Counted from the stretch's first letter, positions 23,482-32,508 are shown. The stretch: 33,718 nucleotides of DNA from PWPR01 sp046542315 (GCA_046542315.1 JBKHBO010000016.1:1-33718), one strand, 5' to 3'. The notes: generated by a model from the sequence alone, not told the origin. Numbers and translations: made by a program.

Positions 23482-24564
23482 TTAATCTAAAAATGAAATA
23501 TTCTTATGTTTTCCTAACTCATTAATAACAGCTTTCAATAGTAAATAACTATTTACTGAATCATTTATATCCATCATTTCAACTGGAGAGTGTGAATATC
23601 TTCTCGGAATTGTAACAGCTCCAGAGAGAATTCCGTCTCTTTCTAAATGCATTGTAGAAATATCGGAAGTTCCACCTAAGAAAAGAGCTGGTTGAACTGG
23701 AATGTCATGTTTCTTTGCTGTTTCAATTAACATCTTTTTCATGCCTGGATGCAATATGTTGCCTCTTACACCACCGCCACTAGTCAATGGAATAACTGGA
23801 CCTTTGCCAAGATAAATATTTAACTCAACCTCTGTATCTATTTCTGGTGTATCTCCTGCAGGGACAGTATCTAATGCTATAGCTATATCTGGGTTTATAC
23901 CAAAAGTAGCTACTTTAGCACCTCTTAGCCCTACTTCTTCTTGGACTGTAAAGACAGCATAAAAGTCTCCATCAATCTCTTCGTCTTTTAGGTCTTCAAG
24001 TAGTTGCCATAATATAGCACACCCCAAACGATTATCTAAAGCTTTTCCAGCTAAAAAGTCATCATTTGTGAAGAAGTCTATCTCACTTTTATAAGTAATA
24101 GGATCCCCTACACTAATGCCCATGTCTAATACTTCTTGTTTACTGCTAGCTCCCACATCTATATACATTTTTGTATAGCTCATTACGGAATTTTTTTCTT
24201 CTTGGGTCTGAACGTGCCCGGCTTTAACACCTACAATTCCTAAATGTCCCTTTACATTAACTTTTCTTCCTACTAAAAGCGCATCTATCATTCCACCAAT
24301 TTTATTAAATCGTATAAAACCATCATTACCAATGCTTTTAACGATTAAACCAATTTCATCAGTGTGTGCTGCAATCATCAAACTAGGGCCATTATTTTTA
24401 CCTTTTTTTACTGCGATAACATTGCCAAATGTATCGAAACTCAACTCATCTGACAATTCTCCAAGTTCCTCCATAAGTTTTCTTACCATTGGCTGTTCTT
24501 GTCCAGAAATCGAACTGATAGCCTGCAATTCTTTTAATTTGTCTAGTATTTGCTTTTTAATCAT
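23482..24564 (-). CDS. M42 family metallo-aminopeptidase
   Basis: A co-catalytic dinuclear metal aminopeptidase or glucanase-like protein of family M42 (FrvX/YsdC/TET type). Probable ligands and catalytic residues are H67 and D69 in AAHTDEIG, D177 in GKALDNRLG, E209 and E210 in VQEEVGLRG, D232 in ALDT and H325 in RRYSHSPVE. The 360-residue length and the interrupted catalytic domain with an inserted PDZ-like or dimerisation domain (about 75-165) fit the family. TET-type members trim short peptides in the cytoplasm, which suits a peptide-fermenting life. The ATG is behind AAGGAG, 12 bases after the cobO stop. Confidence 0.92.
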   Translation of the reverse strand: MIKKQILDKLKELQAISSISGQEQPMVRKLMEELGELSDELSFDTFGNVIAVKKGKNNGPSLMIAAHTDEIGLIVKSIGNDGFIRFNKIGGMIDALLVGRKVNVKGHLGIVGVKAGHVQTQEEKNSVMSYTKMYIDVGASSKQEVLDMGISVGDPITYKSEIDFFTNDDFLAGKALDNRLGCAILWQLLEDLKDEEIDGDFYAVFTVQEEVGLRGAKVATFGINPDIAIALDTVPAGDTPEIDTEVELNIYLGKGPVIPLTSGGGVRGNILHPGMKKMLIETAKKHDIPVQPALFLGGTSDISTMHLERDGILSGAVTIPRRYSHSPVEMMDINDSVNSYLLLKAVINELGKHKNISFLD

Positions 24565-24576
24565 TAGATTATCTCC

Positions 24577-25089
24577 TTAATATTCTATTCCTTTTTTAGC
24601 CATAACTCCATTGTTGAAATGGTGCTTAATCTCTTTGACTTCACTAATCATGTCTACATAATCACTCAATTCTTGAGGAAAATTCCTCCCTGTTAAAATC
24701 AAGTCTACTGCTTCTGGTTTGGAAATAATAAATTCTCTAATATCTTCTATATCCACCAGACCGTATTCCATTGCTATATTAATCTCATCTAAAATCAAAA
24801 TATCTACTTCATTTACTAATTCTTTTGCTTTTAAAACACCTTTTTGAGCTAATTCTATATCCATAGGATCAGTACTATCAGTAACAAAAGACTCTCTTCC
24901 TGCTTGATATATTTCGAAATTATCAAATTTTTCAACTGAATTAAGCTCACCTGTTCTTTGTTGACCTTTCATAAATTGAATCATTGCAATTTTCTTATCA
25001 TGCCCTGCTGCTCTAAAACCTAGCCCTAAAGCTGCGGTGGTTTTTCCTTTGCCATTCCCTGTATAAACTAATGTTAGTCCTTTACTCAT
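24577..25089 (-). CDS. cobO: Cob(I)alamin adenosyltransferase (CobA/CobO/BtuR family)
   Basis: It transfers the adenosyl group of ATP to the cobalt of cob(I)alamin or corrinoids, making coenzyme B12 forms. The P-loop is GNGKGKTTAA (11-20). MIQFMKG, ILDEIN and LTGRN are conserved along the 170-residue chain, a usual length. No other cobalamin genes are nearby. It lies between efp and the M42 peptidase, 2 bases after the efp stop, with a weak ribosome binding site, so coupling to efp translation is likely. B12-dependent mutases or ribonucleotide reductase elsewhere would be the users. Confidence 0.93.
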   Translation of the reverse strand: MSKGLTLVYTGNGKGKTTAALGLGFRAAGHDKKIAMIQFMKGQQRTGELNSVEKFDNFEIYQAGRESFVTDSTDPMDIELAQKGVLKAKELVNEVDILILDEINIAMEYGLVDIEDIREFIISKPEAVDLILTGRNFPQELSDYVDMISEVKEIKHHFNNGVMAKKGIEY

Positions 25090-25091
25090 TA

Positions 25092-25652
25092 TTATTGGAC
25101 TCTTGTGATATATTCGCCGGTGCTGGTATTTACTCGCACTACATCGCCAATTTTAATAAAGAAAGGCACAGTTATGACAGCTCCAGTTTCTAAAGTAGCT
25201 GGCTTTCCTCCACCACTAGCTGTATCACCTCTGACATCAGGCATTGTTTGCGCTACTTTTAAATCTATTGTATTTGGCAGATCAACACTCACAACTTCTT
25301 TACCATAATAGCTGATTTGTACTTCCATATTTTCTTTTAAAAATGGTACTATATCTTCTACTATTGCTCTATCAATTGCTGTTTGTTCATAAGTATCACT
25401 ATCCATAAAGTGATAAAAAAGTCCATCTTCATATAAAAACTCCATAGTTTTTCGATCAATCCTTGCTGGAGGCAATTTTTCTCCTGCTCTGAATGTTTTT
25501 TCTAAAACTTGTCCAGTTTTTATATTTTTTACCTTTGCCCTTACAAAAGCTGCACCTTTACCTGGCTTTACATGTTGAAAATCAATGATTTGATAAGCAT
25601 TATTATCTAATTCTATTGTTAAGCCTGTTCTAAAATCACTAGTTGATATCAA
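25092..25652 (-). CDS. efp: Translation elongation factor P
   Basis: It relieves ribosome stalling at polyproline stretches. It has the three-beta-barrel layout: a KOW-like domain I with the tip loop KPGKGAAF (29-36), and domains II and III with the signature around GDTASGGGKPATLETG. K32 at the loop tip is the position modified in Bacillus (5-aminopentanol-lysine) and in other bacteria. The loop here is of the Lys type, not the Arg (EarP) type. The start codon is TTG, 7 bases after AGGAGG, giving the standard MISTSDFRTG N-terminus. The order pepQ-efp is conserved in Firmicutes. Confidence 0.96.
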   Translation of the reverse strand: MISTSDFRTGLTIELDNNAYQIIDFQHVKPGKGAAFVRAKVKNIKTGQVLEKTFRAGEKLPPARIDRKTMEFLYEDGLFYHFMDSDTYEQTAIDRAIVEDIVPFLKENMEVQISYYGKEVVSVDLPNTIDLKVAQTMPDVRGDTASGGGKPATLETGAVITVPFFIKIGDVVRVNTSTGEYITRVQ

Positions 25653-25659
25653 TTGCTTT

Positions 25660-25665
25660 CCTCCT
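25660..25665 (-). promoter_or_regulatory. Ribosome binding site supporting the efp TTG start
   Basis: A perfect AGGAGG on the minus strand, immediately after the pepQ stop and 7 bases before the TTG that starts efp. No ATG is available at this end of the gene. Confidence 0.8.
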
Positions 25666-26742
25666 CTAAATTACAGTTAGCTTTTTAGTTAAGCTATTAA
25701 GGTTTATGCTGTTATTCTCTTTTATTACAATAAGGTCTTCTATCCTTACTCCACCCCAATCGGGAATGTATATTCCAGGTTCTATGGATATGATTTGATT
25801 TTCTTTTAAAATGTCTTCAGATTTTTGGTTTGCTGAAGGTGCTTCATGAACAACTTTACCTATACCATGACCTAATCCATGTCCAAAGTACTCTCCATAA
25901 CCAGCATCGGAAATGTATTGTCTAGCAACTTGATCTAATTCTTTACCACTTATTCCTGCTTTTGCATAATCCAAGGCAAGCAATTGAGCATTTAGTACTA
26001 TGTCATATATTTTCTTTTGCTTTTCAGTGTAATTTCCTACAACTACAGTCCTAGTCATATCACTACAATATCCTTTGTAATATGCACCAAAATCAAATGT
26101 AATAAAATCATTATATTCTATTACTTTATCAGTAGCTCTTCCATGTGGTAGTGATGATCTTACACCTGATGCTACAATGTTTGGGAATGCTAACTTTGAA
26201 GCTCCTAATAAAAGCATTTGATATTCTAGTTCTATAGAAAGATCTCTCTCTGTTACTCCTGGTTTTATACTTTCCAATGTTTTAACAAAAGCCTTTTCAG
26301 ATATTATTTGAGCTTCCTGGATAATATCAATTTCTTGTTGATCTTTAACACTTCTCATATCTCTCAAAATGTTTGAGGAAGATTTTAAGGTGACTTCTAA
26401 AGCATCGTTAAAAGTTGTATATTCTTCATAAGTTAATACTGTAGAGTCAAAAGTAAGCTCTTCAATATTTTTATCTAATAATATATCAGAAATTGTACTA
26501 TATAACTCATTACGTTTATACATAACAATTTCAAACCCATCAGTTTCTTTCTTGGCTTGTTCAACATATCTAAAATCAGTAATTAGATAGTTTTCATCTT
26601 TTGTAAATAATAAGTATGCATTAGAACCGCTAAAATTGCTTAAATAATATCTGTCTTCAGGCTTATTAATTAATAAAGCCTGCATATTATTTTGATTTAA
26701 TAACTTCTTAATTTTCTTTATCCTTTTTTGCAAAAATACCAC
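25666..26742 (-). CDS. pepQ: M24 family Xaa-Pro aminopeptidase/dipeptidase
   Basis: A metallopeptidase that removes residues next to proline. It has a creatinase-type N-terminal domain (about 1-125) and a pita-bread catalytic domain. The five metal ligands are visible: D217 in FDFGAYY, D228 in YCSDMTR, H292 in GHGLGHGIG, E321 in SIEPGIY and E335 in VRIEDL. The 358-residue length is typical. The start shown is GTG 26742, directly after the aroQ stop. A TTG nine bases downstream (26733), spaced behind AGGTGG, is about equally good, so the N-terminus is uncertain by three residues. Aminopeptidase P and prolidase forms cannot be told apart here. Confidence 0.9.
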   Translation of the reverse strand: MVFLQKRIKKIKKLLNQNNMQALLINKPEDRYYLSNFSGSNAYLLFTKDENYLITDFRYVEQAKKETDGFEIVMYKRNELYSTISDILLDKNIEELTFDSTVLTYEEYTTFNDALEVTLKSSSNILRDMRSVKDQQEIDIIQEAQIISEKAFVKTLESIKPGVTERDLSIELEYQMLLLGASKLAFPNIVASGVRSSLPHGRATDKVIEYNDFITFDFGAYYKGYCSDMTRTVVVGNYTEKQKKIYDIVLNAQLLALDYAKAGISGKELDQVARQYISDAGYGEYFGHGLGHGIGKVVHEAPSANQKSEDILKENQIISIEPGIYIPDWGGVRIEDLIVIKENNSINLNSLTKKLTVI

Positions 26743-27180
26743 CTATCCTTCTTTAAATTTCTTTACAGCATCAATAGCAAGTAGATAACTTGTATATCCA
26801 AAACCACTAATACTACCAATACAAACTGGTGATATTACTGATTTTTCTCTAAATTCTTCTCTTTGAAAAATATTAGTAATATGAACTTCAATGACAGGGG
26901 TCCTAATTGAAGCAATAGCATCCCTAATTGCATAACTGTAATGAGTATATGCACCGGCATTTAATACATAATAATCATACTGACTTCGATTATTTTGAAT
27001 AGCTTCAATAAGCTCTCCTTCATAATTTGACTGGAAAAAGCTTACTTCCATATTATTCTTATTAGTGTATTCAGCAATTATATCATTGATTTCATCTAAT
27101 TTTAATGAACCATATTTATCTTTTTCTCTAATTCCAAGCATATTCAAGTTCGGACCATTAATTACTAAAATTTTAATCAA
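26743..27180 (-). CDS. aroQ: Type II 3-dehydroquinate dehydratase
   Basis: The third step of the shikimate pathway, 3-dehydroquinate to 3-dehydroshikimate, by the dodecameric type II enzyme. GPNLNMLGIRE (9-19) contains R18. The catalytic Tyr is Y23, the substrate loop follows NAGAYTH (74-80), and H100 lies in EVHITN. The 145-residue length is standard. The start is TTG, overlapping the aroB stop in a TTGA junction, with GGGAG about 10 bases upstream. Catalysis is by a different fold from AroD. Confidence 0.95.
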   Translation of the reverse strand: MIKILVINGPNLNMLGIREKDKYGSLKLDEINDIIAEYTNKNNMEVSFFQSNYEGELIEAIQNNRSQYDYYVLNAGAYTHYSYAIRDAIASIRTPVIEVHITNIFQREEFREKSVISPVCIGSISGFGYTSYLLAIDAVKKFKEG

Positions 27181-28214
27181 AAAAAGCCACTCCCTATAAA
27201 ATCAATTAAAGCTTTTATCCATCTATCTCTTTCAACCTCTTTACATAGTATTTTACCCCAGCCTATAGGTAATATCCATTCTATTTGATTATTCTTAACT
27301 TTTTTATCATGAGAAATAACATTAACCAAGCTATCTATGTCAATATTATATATATTGGCGCCCTTCAAGTATTTTTTGAATTCAATAGTTTCTTCAGTTT
27401 CTTTAATAAATTCTTTTTGAAAACTACTATTTGACAAATTAATACTTTGAGCTAGAAAATTCGCGAATATAATGCCGTAATAAACTGATATACCATGAGG
27501 TAAAGAACTCATTGTTTCAAGCCCATGGCCTAAAGTGTGACCTAAATTTAAGTATTTCCTTTTATTATTATCATATAAGTCTTTTTTTACGAGATTTAAC
27601 TTATAATCGATACACTTTTTAACTATTGAAGTATAATCTTGTTTAAGCAATTTTTTGTCACCCGTCAAAACAGAATATTTGACTATTTCTCCATACCCAT
27701 TTGCCTTCTCTACCTCATCTAAACTTTTTATAAATGCATCATATATCAATACTTTTAAAGGCTTGTAAAAGCTACCGAAATTGTTTTTGATGCCAAACAT
27801 ATTTATGGCAGTTTTTCCTCCAATACTAGCATCTACTTGTCCAATTATTGTTGTTGGTATGTTAACATATTGTATTCCTCTCAGATAATTACTAGCTATA
27901 AATCCACCAAGATCCGTTATTACTCCCCCGCCTAAATTTATAATTAGAGAATCTCTTTGAAAAAAATTTAAGACTAATTCTTCAACTATCGTTTCTACAG
28001 TTTCTAAGCTTTTTGATAACTCACCTGGATCTACTATCTTGATTATATTCTTGACACAAAGACTATCCGTAAAATGTTTTATTTGCCTGTGGTATATATC
28101 ATACACATTTTTATCGGTTAATATATAAGCTTTTTTTAGATTATTTTTTATTATTAGTTGATTTAATTCCTTTAAAATATCACCTTCTGAGTTAATAAAA
28201 GATATTCGGTGCAT
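27177..28214 (-). CDS. aroB: 3-dehydroquinate synthase
   Basis: The second shikimate step, DAHP to 3-dehydroquinate, using NAD+ and a divalent metal. Visible: LGGGVITDLGGFIAS (about 94-108), the PTTIIGQVDASIGGKTAIN stretch (about 120-138), the metal Glu in NGYGEIVKY, and the metal His residues in LNLGHTLGHGLE. It is 345 residues long. The ATG is inside the end of aroK (23-base overlap), about 8-9 bases after AAAGGAT. The C-terminus overlaps aroQ. Confidence 0.95.
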   Translation of the reverse strand: MHRISFINSEGDILKELNQLIIKNNLKKAYILTDKNVYDIYHRQIKHFTDSLCVKNIIKIVDPGELSKSLETVETIVEELVLNFFQRDSLIINLGGGVITDLGGFIASNYLRGIQYVNIPTTIIGQVDASIGGKTAINMFGIKNNFGSFYKPLKVLIYDAFIKSLDEVEKANGYGEIVKYSVLTGDKKLLKQDYTSIVKKCIDYKLNLVKKDLYDNNKRKYLNLGHTLGHGLETMSSLPHGISVYYGIIFANFLAQSINLSNSSFQKEFIKETEETIEFKKYLKGANIYNIDIDSLVNVISHDKKVKNNQIEWILPIGWGKILCKEVERDRWIKALIDFIGSGFF

Positions 28215-28683
28215 ATTGCCGTATCCTTTCTAATGTTTCTTTTACTCTAATATTATTAATAACTAAATCTGCATAATGGAAATATAGACTTTGTCTTTTT
28301 TCGAATAAGTTTCTTGTATAGTTTTCGTCTTTCCAATTAGGTCTATTAATATTGTCAACACGACTGAATAAAATCTCTAAGCTACATTCTAAAAAAACTA
28401 CTTTTCCCCTACTTCTTATAAAAATCATGTTTTTCCATTTCTCCACTATCCCTCCACCACATGAAACGATACAGTTAGTTGGATAATTTGTATTAAATAA
28501 TATTTCTTGTTCTTTAATGCGAAAAGACTTCTCTCCATATTTTTGAAAATAGGCATTTATACTTCCATACTTAGATCTAAAAATATCATCCATTGAAATA
28601 GTTGCTAAACCATACTCTTTACTTAATGCTTTAGCTATAGTGCTTTTTCCACTTCTCATAAAACCAATTAAGAAAATTCTCAT
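28192..28683 (-). CDS. aroK: Shikimate kinase
   Basis: It phosphorylates shikimate with ATP. Walker A is GFMRSGKS (7-14). The substrate-binding Arg is R55 in FRIKEQE, and CGGG (75-78) is the family's glycine motif. The usual DxD after the first strand reads SMD (30-32) or MDD, so one of the two Asp residues appears replaced by Ser; D32 and D33 remain. The 163-residue length is slightly short but normal. The ATG overlaps the aroE stop (ATGA) behind AAGGAA. Confidence 0.93.
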   Translation of the reverse strand: MRIFLIGFMRSGKSTIAKALSKEYGLATISMDDIFRSKYGSINAYFQKYGEKSFRIKEQEILFNTNYPTNCIVSCGGGIVEKWKNMIFIRSRGKVVFLECSLEILFSRVDNINRPNWKDENYTRNLFEKRQSLYFHYADLVINNIRVKETLERIRQYAPNIFY

Positions 28684-29471
28684 TTAAGTGCTTCCTTTAT
28701 TATTTGAATATCAGGGAACTTATTTGTCCATATTTTTTGTGCATAGGCTGCTTGCAAAATTAACATATCTAATCCGTTAATTACATGTTTAACATTATAT
28801 ATTTTTGCAACCTTTAGTAGTCCTATTTCCTTTTGATATTTTAAGTCATAAACACATTCAAAGTTTTTTACTTTATGACTAGATTCTTCTGTTAGAGGAT
28901 TATCTAATGGCGTGCAATTAATTAGTATATTACCAGAATGCATTAAATGGATCTTGTCAAAAGAAAAAACCTTAATATTTATAACTGGAAAGAGTTTTAG
29001 AAAAAACTCTTTTAAATCTTGAGATCTATTTAAGGTTCTATTGTAAATGTGAATTTCTTTAAATCCTATTTTAATTAATGCAAAAACAACCGCTCTGGCT
29101 GCTCCTCCTGCACCTATAATTATAGCTCTTTCTTTTTTATTAAATAAGGGTAAACTATCCTTAAACCCATTTACATCTGTATTATATCCAATTAACTTTT
29201 CACCAACATTTTCTATAGTGTTAACAGCACCAGTAGTTTTTACACTTTCATCTATCTCATCTAAGTATTTTACAACTTTAACTTTATGGGGTATTGTAAT
29301 ATTTGCACCTTTCCAATTAAACTTCCTGATAGCATTAATTGCAAATTCTAAATCACCTGACTTAACTGGTTGCTTAAAATAAATAGATTTATCTAATGTA
29401 CTATTATGAATTATTGGAGATAAAGAGGTTTTTAAAGGGTATCCATACAATACATAAATATTCTTATACAT
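28680..29471 (-). CDS. aroE: Shikimate dehydrogenase (NADP+)
   Basis: It reduces 3-dehydroshikimate to shikimate. The substrate site shows SLSPIIHN (16-23), NITIPHK with the catalytic Lys (57-63), and the Asp of GYNTDVNGF. The NADP-binding Rossmann motif is GAGGAARA. The NRT after the next strand (YNRTLNR) is the basic patch typical of NADP preference. At 263 residues it is a little short. The start overlaps aroA by 8 bases, with GGAG about 9 bases upstream inside aroA. Confidence 0.94.
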   Translation of the reverse strand: MYKNIYVLYGYPLKTSLSPIIHNSTLDKSIYFKQPVKSGDLEFAINAIRKFNWKGANITIPHKVKVVKYLDEIDESVKTTGAVNTIENVGEKLIGYNTDVNGFKDSLPLFNKKERAIIIGAGGAARAVVFALIKIGFKEIHIYNRTLNRSQDLKEFFLKLFPVINIKVFSFDKIHLMHSGNILINCTPLDNPLTEESSHKVKNFECVYDLKYQKEIGLLKVAKIYNVKHVINGLDMLILQAAYAQKIWTNKFPDIQIIKEALK

Positions 29472-30786
29472 ACTTTATAGCTCCTTTTGATATTTCATTA
29501 ATAACATTTAAAAATTTTGGAGCAGAAATATTTATAACTTGAGAATTATTCATTGTAATTTGTTTACTTAATACTAGTGACATTACAATTGAAGTCATAG
29601 CTATTCTATGATCATCAAAATGGTTAATATATATTTCCTTTGCATTATTCTGTTCATTTTTTTTGGTATTTAGTATTATCATTTTATCCTCTTCGACTAT
29701 AATATCTAGTCCAAATTTTTCGAATAAATATTTAGTAGACTTAATTCTATTAGATTCTTTATAGGCTAGTTCTTCTATGCCATTTATAATCATGTCACCT
29801 TTTGATTGTGATGCAATAAAAGCTAATAAGGGTATTTCATCAATCATTGTAGCTATTTGACTTTTATCAACAACTATATTTTCTAAAACGGAAGAGTTAA
29901 TTAGTAAATCTGCAGTAGGTTCATTACTGACTACTTTATAATTTAACATTTCATATTTTAAACCCATTTTTTCTAGTACTTTTAATAACCCTATCCTTGT
30001 TTCATTTACGTTAATGTATCTTAATAGCAATCTAGAGCCTTCTGTTAGTGCTGCTAAAGCTATAAAATACGATGCTGTAGAAAAATCATTAGGAACCTTG
30101 ATATTAGAAGCTGACAAGCTATTTTTTCCCGAAATTATAATTTTATTATTATCTTGATTTATATCTGCATTAAAAAGTTTTAACATTCTCTCAGTATGAT
30201 CTCTTGATTGGAATATTTCAGAGTAAGTTGATATAGAATCATTATATAGCGCTGCAAATAATATTGCTGATTTTACTTGGGCACTTGCTATTTTTGAGTG
30301 ATAATTGAAACTATTTATTTTTTTAGAAGAAGCAATAACTATTGGCGCATATGTATTGTTATTCCTTCCAAAAATGAGTGCTCCTATGTCATTTAAAGGG
30401 CTAATAATTCTTTCCATAGGTCTACTATTAAGTGACTTATCTCCAGAAAGGATTGCTAACATTCGTTGGCCAGATAAAATCCCCGTCATTAATCTCATAG
30501 TAGTTCCAGAATTACCTGCATATAAAGGTTTCTGCGGTTCTAAATAGCCAAGTAGTCCCTTACCATGCACAAAAAGTGTGTTGTCTTCCCTTATTATTTT
30601 AATTCCTAAGTCTTTTATTATATTAACAGTTGATAAACAATCATCAGAGGCTAAAAAATTGTCGATTTTGGTAACTCCATTTGCTATAGAAGAAATCATA
30701 ATAGCCCTGTGTGTAATAGATTTATCTCCATCAATATGTATAGCACCTTCAAAAGGTTTTTGAGGTGCCATGATTTTTATATCCAT
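29464..30786 (-). CDS. aroA: 3-phosphoshikimate 1-carboxyvinyltransferase (class II EPSP synthase)
   Basis: It joins shikimate 3-phosphate with PEP to form EPSP. Motifs from ATG 30786: GDKSITHR (20-27), GNSGTTMRL (91-99), SAQVK (168-172), RDHTE (195-199), NETR (261-264) and HFDDHRIAM near the C-terminus. The set GDKx, SAQxK, RxHxE and NxTR defines class II enzymes, and the position of E. coli Pro101 is Leu, so low glyphosate sensitivity is predicted. ATG codons at 30801 and 30798 overlap the prepilin stop but lack a ribosome binding site. ATG 30786 is 6 bases behind TGGTGA and gives the usual short lead, so it is preferred. aroC is not in this window. Confidence 0.94.
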   Translation of the reverse strand: MDIKIMAPQKPFEGAIHIDGDKSITHRAIMISSIANGVTKIDNFLASDDCLSTVNIIKDLGIKIIREDNTLFVHGKGLLGYLEPQKPLYAGNSGTTMRLMTGILSGQRMLAILSGDKSLNSRPMERIISPLNDIGALIFGRNNNTYAPIVIASSKKINSFNYHSKIASAQVKSAILFAALYNDSISTYSEIFQSRDHTERMLKLFNADINQDNNKIIISGKNSLSASNIKVPNDFSTASYFIALAALTEGSRLLLRYINVNETRIGLLKVLEKMGLKYEMLNYKVVSNEPTADLLINSSVLENIVVDKSQIATMIDEIPLLAFIASQSKGDMIINGIEELAYKESNRIKSTKYLFEKFGLDIIVEEDKMIILNTKKNEQNNAKEIYINHFDDHRIAMTSIVMSLVLSKQITMNNSQVINISAPKFLNVINEISKGAIKYV

Positions 30787-30797
30787 ATTTTTCACCA

Positions 30798-31262
30798 TCA
30801 TTCTGGAATATTTTCTTGCAAACTGACTTTTCCGGTAGCTTCATTTAAGGCTATATACAAACTAGAATCATCATTATGTAAACCAAAAGCTTTCAAGCTC
30901 TCTGAAGTTAAATTACCAAGATAGGTGAATTCAATAAATTCGTTTGATGGGTTAAAATTGCCTTCCTCATCACCTAAAATCACATTTTTATCAGTAAAAC
31001 TTTTTTCAATTATAATATTATTAGGGTTAACGGAAGAAAAAATTGAATACCCTTTATCATCAAATTCTACCTTCCAGCTATTCCCTTCTTCAATTGCCTT
31101 TTGTTGAGCAAAGCTTAAATCAGAAGATAATTCTTTAGCAACAACTGTCAGGTTATTATTAGTGAATATATTTGTTACGTTTACACTAACCATGCTAATT
31201 ACTATTGTTAAGATTGCTAACACTAAAAGTAACTCAAAAAGTGAAAATCCTTTGTTGTTCAT
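30798..31262 (-). CDS. Type IV prepilin-like protein (GspH/FimT type)
   Basis: A 154-residue minor pilin or pseudopilin. MNNKG|FSLFE fits the prepilin peptidase site: cleavage after G5, methylated F6, and Glu at +5 (E10). A hydrophobic helix follows (about 8-30), then a soluble domain with the ELSSDLSFAQQKAIEEGNSW stretch typical of GspH/FimT proteins. It would be processed by PilD and built into a type IV pilus or a DNA-uptake pseudopilus. Its ATG overlaps the pilO stop by one base (TAATG). It is followed directly by aroA, so pilus and shikimate genes share a transcript. Confidence 0.9.
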   Translation of the reverse strand: MNNKGFSLFELLLVLAILTIVISMVSVNVTNIFTNNNLTVVAKELSSDLSFAQQKAIEEGNSWKVEFDDKGYSIFSSVNPNNIIIEKSFTDKNVILGDEEGNFNPSNEFIEFTYLGNLTSESLKAFGLHNDDSSLYIALNEATGKVSLQENIPE

Positions 31263-31867
31263 TATTCTATATAGGCATTGCGTAAGCCTATTTCCTCAAT
31301 TAACACCTGAATTTTATTCTTCATGGATGCTACATTATCTAAAGCAAAGTTAGCATTAATTGTTACATTAAGGTTATTTTCATCTCTTTCAGAAAAATTT
31401 GGAGAAAACCTATCTCTTATTCCACTAATCATTATTTTTTCAGCGGTATATAAATAGTTAATATTTTCTAGTGAAGATATAAAGATTCTTAAACCATGAT
31501 AGTCAGACTCCATTTGAAAATTCAAATCTTGACCAGTTAATTCAACTTCTTTTAGCGTCACATCTGCTCTTCTTTCGATATCTCTAATTAATAACAACAT
31601 ATTATCATATGAGCCATACTCAGTAGCATAGTTTTGATATCTATCTAAAGCTGTTTTAAGCTCAATCATTTCAGCTTCATATTGATCTTGCTCACTGCGC
31701 AATCTTAGTAATCTTAATAGTTCAAGATCTAACATGTCTCTCTCATTTTCTAATTTAGCTACATTTTCTTGCAAAGGAGATAATATAAAGAAATATAAAT
31801 ATCCTAATGATGAGAAAACTAATATGACTAGCAAGATAGGTAATAACAAATTTTTTATTCTACTCAT
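31262..31867 (-). CDS. PilO-like pilus assembly protein
   Basis: A 201-residue inner-membrane protein: one N-terminal transmembrane helix (about 8-28) after a short basic cytoplasmic tail, a coiled-coil region (about 30-80) and a C-terminal domain outside the membrane. This layout, its position after pilN, and its size are those of PilO, which partners PilN in the alignment complex. Sequence identity to PilO is not obvious by eye, so the call rests largely on topology and order. The ATG lies behind GGAGGAT. Confidence 0.75.
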   Translation of the reverse strand: MSRIKNLLLPILLVILVFSSLGYLYFFILSPLQENVAKLENERDMLDLELLRLLRLRSEQDQYEAEMIELKTALDRYQNYATEYGSYDNMLLLIRDIERRADVTLKEVELTGQDLNFQMESDYHGLRIFISSLENINYLYTAEKIMISGIRDRFSPNFSERDENNLNVTINANFALDNVASMKNKIQVLIEEIGLRNAYIE

Positions 31868-31881
31868 ATTTTAATCCTCCA

Positions 31882-32508
31882 TTAGTCATTTACATTATTT
31901 AATACTTGAAACTTTACATCAAACCAAAATGCATCTTCGAACATTTCAGTAGTTGTAATATCGCCTACTATTACATAGCTTTCTCCTCTATCAGGAAACA
32001 TTTCCAAAACATTTTTATCTTGAACTGTTTTGTCGATAGTTATAGCAGAAATTTCTATACTATTAATTAAAGTTGTATCTTTAATATTTTTTAAAAAGCT
32101 AGCTACAACTTCATATGTTCTTGCTCTACAATCAGATAAAATTACCTCGCCACTAGCATATATTTCCATCGAGCCATATTCAAATTTATCTGGGGTTATC
32201 GATTCAATAATACTTAAAATTTGAGACTCTTTTAATCTTCCTTTTTGATAATCTGTTTGAATTTCTTCAACTTGATCTCTCATCAAATCTAAGTCTCTCT
32301 TATATTCTTCATATACTTGCATCCTATTAATTTCATTTTCAATATTTTGAACATCAGCAAGTAGTAATTCTTCTTGTATTTCTTCTATATATATTGAATA
32401 GGATATATAACTAAACAGAATAATAGATATTGATATAAAGCTAATTATTGAAATTCTTAATGTTTTCTTTGGGATTTTATGTTTAGGTACTAAATTTATT
32501 CTATTCAT
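31882..32508 (-). CDS. pilN: Type IV pilus assembly protein PilN
   Basis: It begins MNRINLVP; the INLxP motif (4-8) is the segment of PilN that docks into the cytoplasmic protein PilM. A transmembrane helix follows at about 18-40, then a coiled coil (about 40-90) and a C-terminal ferredoxin-like domain outside the membrane. It is 208 residues long. The start overlaps pilM by 8 bases, fitting tight stoichiometry of the PilM-PilN pair. Confidence 0.88.
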   Translation of the reverse strand: MNRINLVPKHKIPKKTLRISIISFISISIILFSYISYSIYIEEIQEELLLADVQNIENEINRMQVYEEYKRDLDLMRDQVEEIQTDYQKGRLKESQILSIIESITPDKFEYGSMEIYASGEVILSDCRARTYEVVASFLKNIKDTTLINSIEISAITIDKTVQDKNVLEMFPDRGESYVIVGDITTTEMFEDAFWFDVKFQVLNNVND

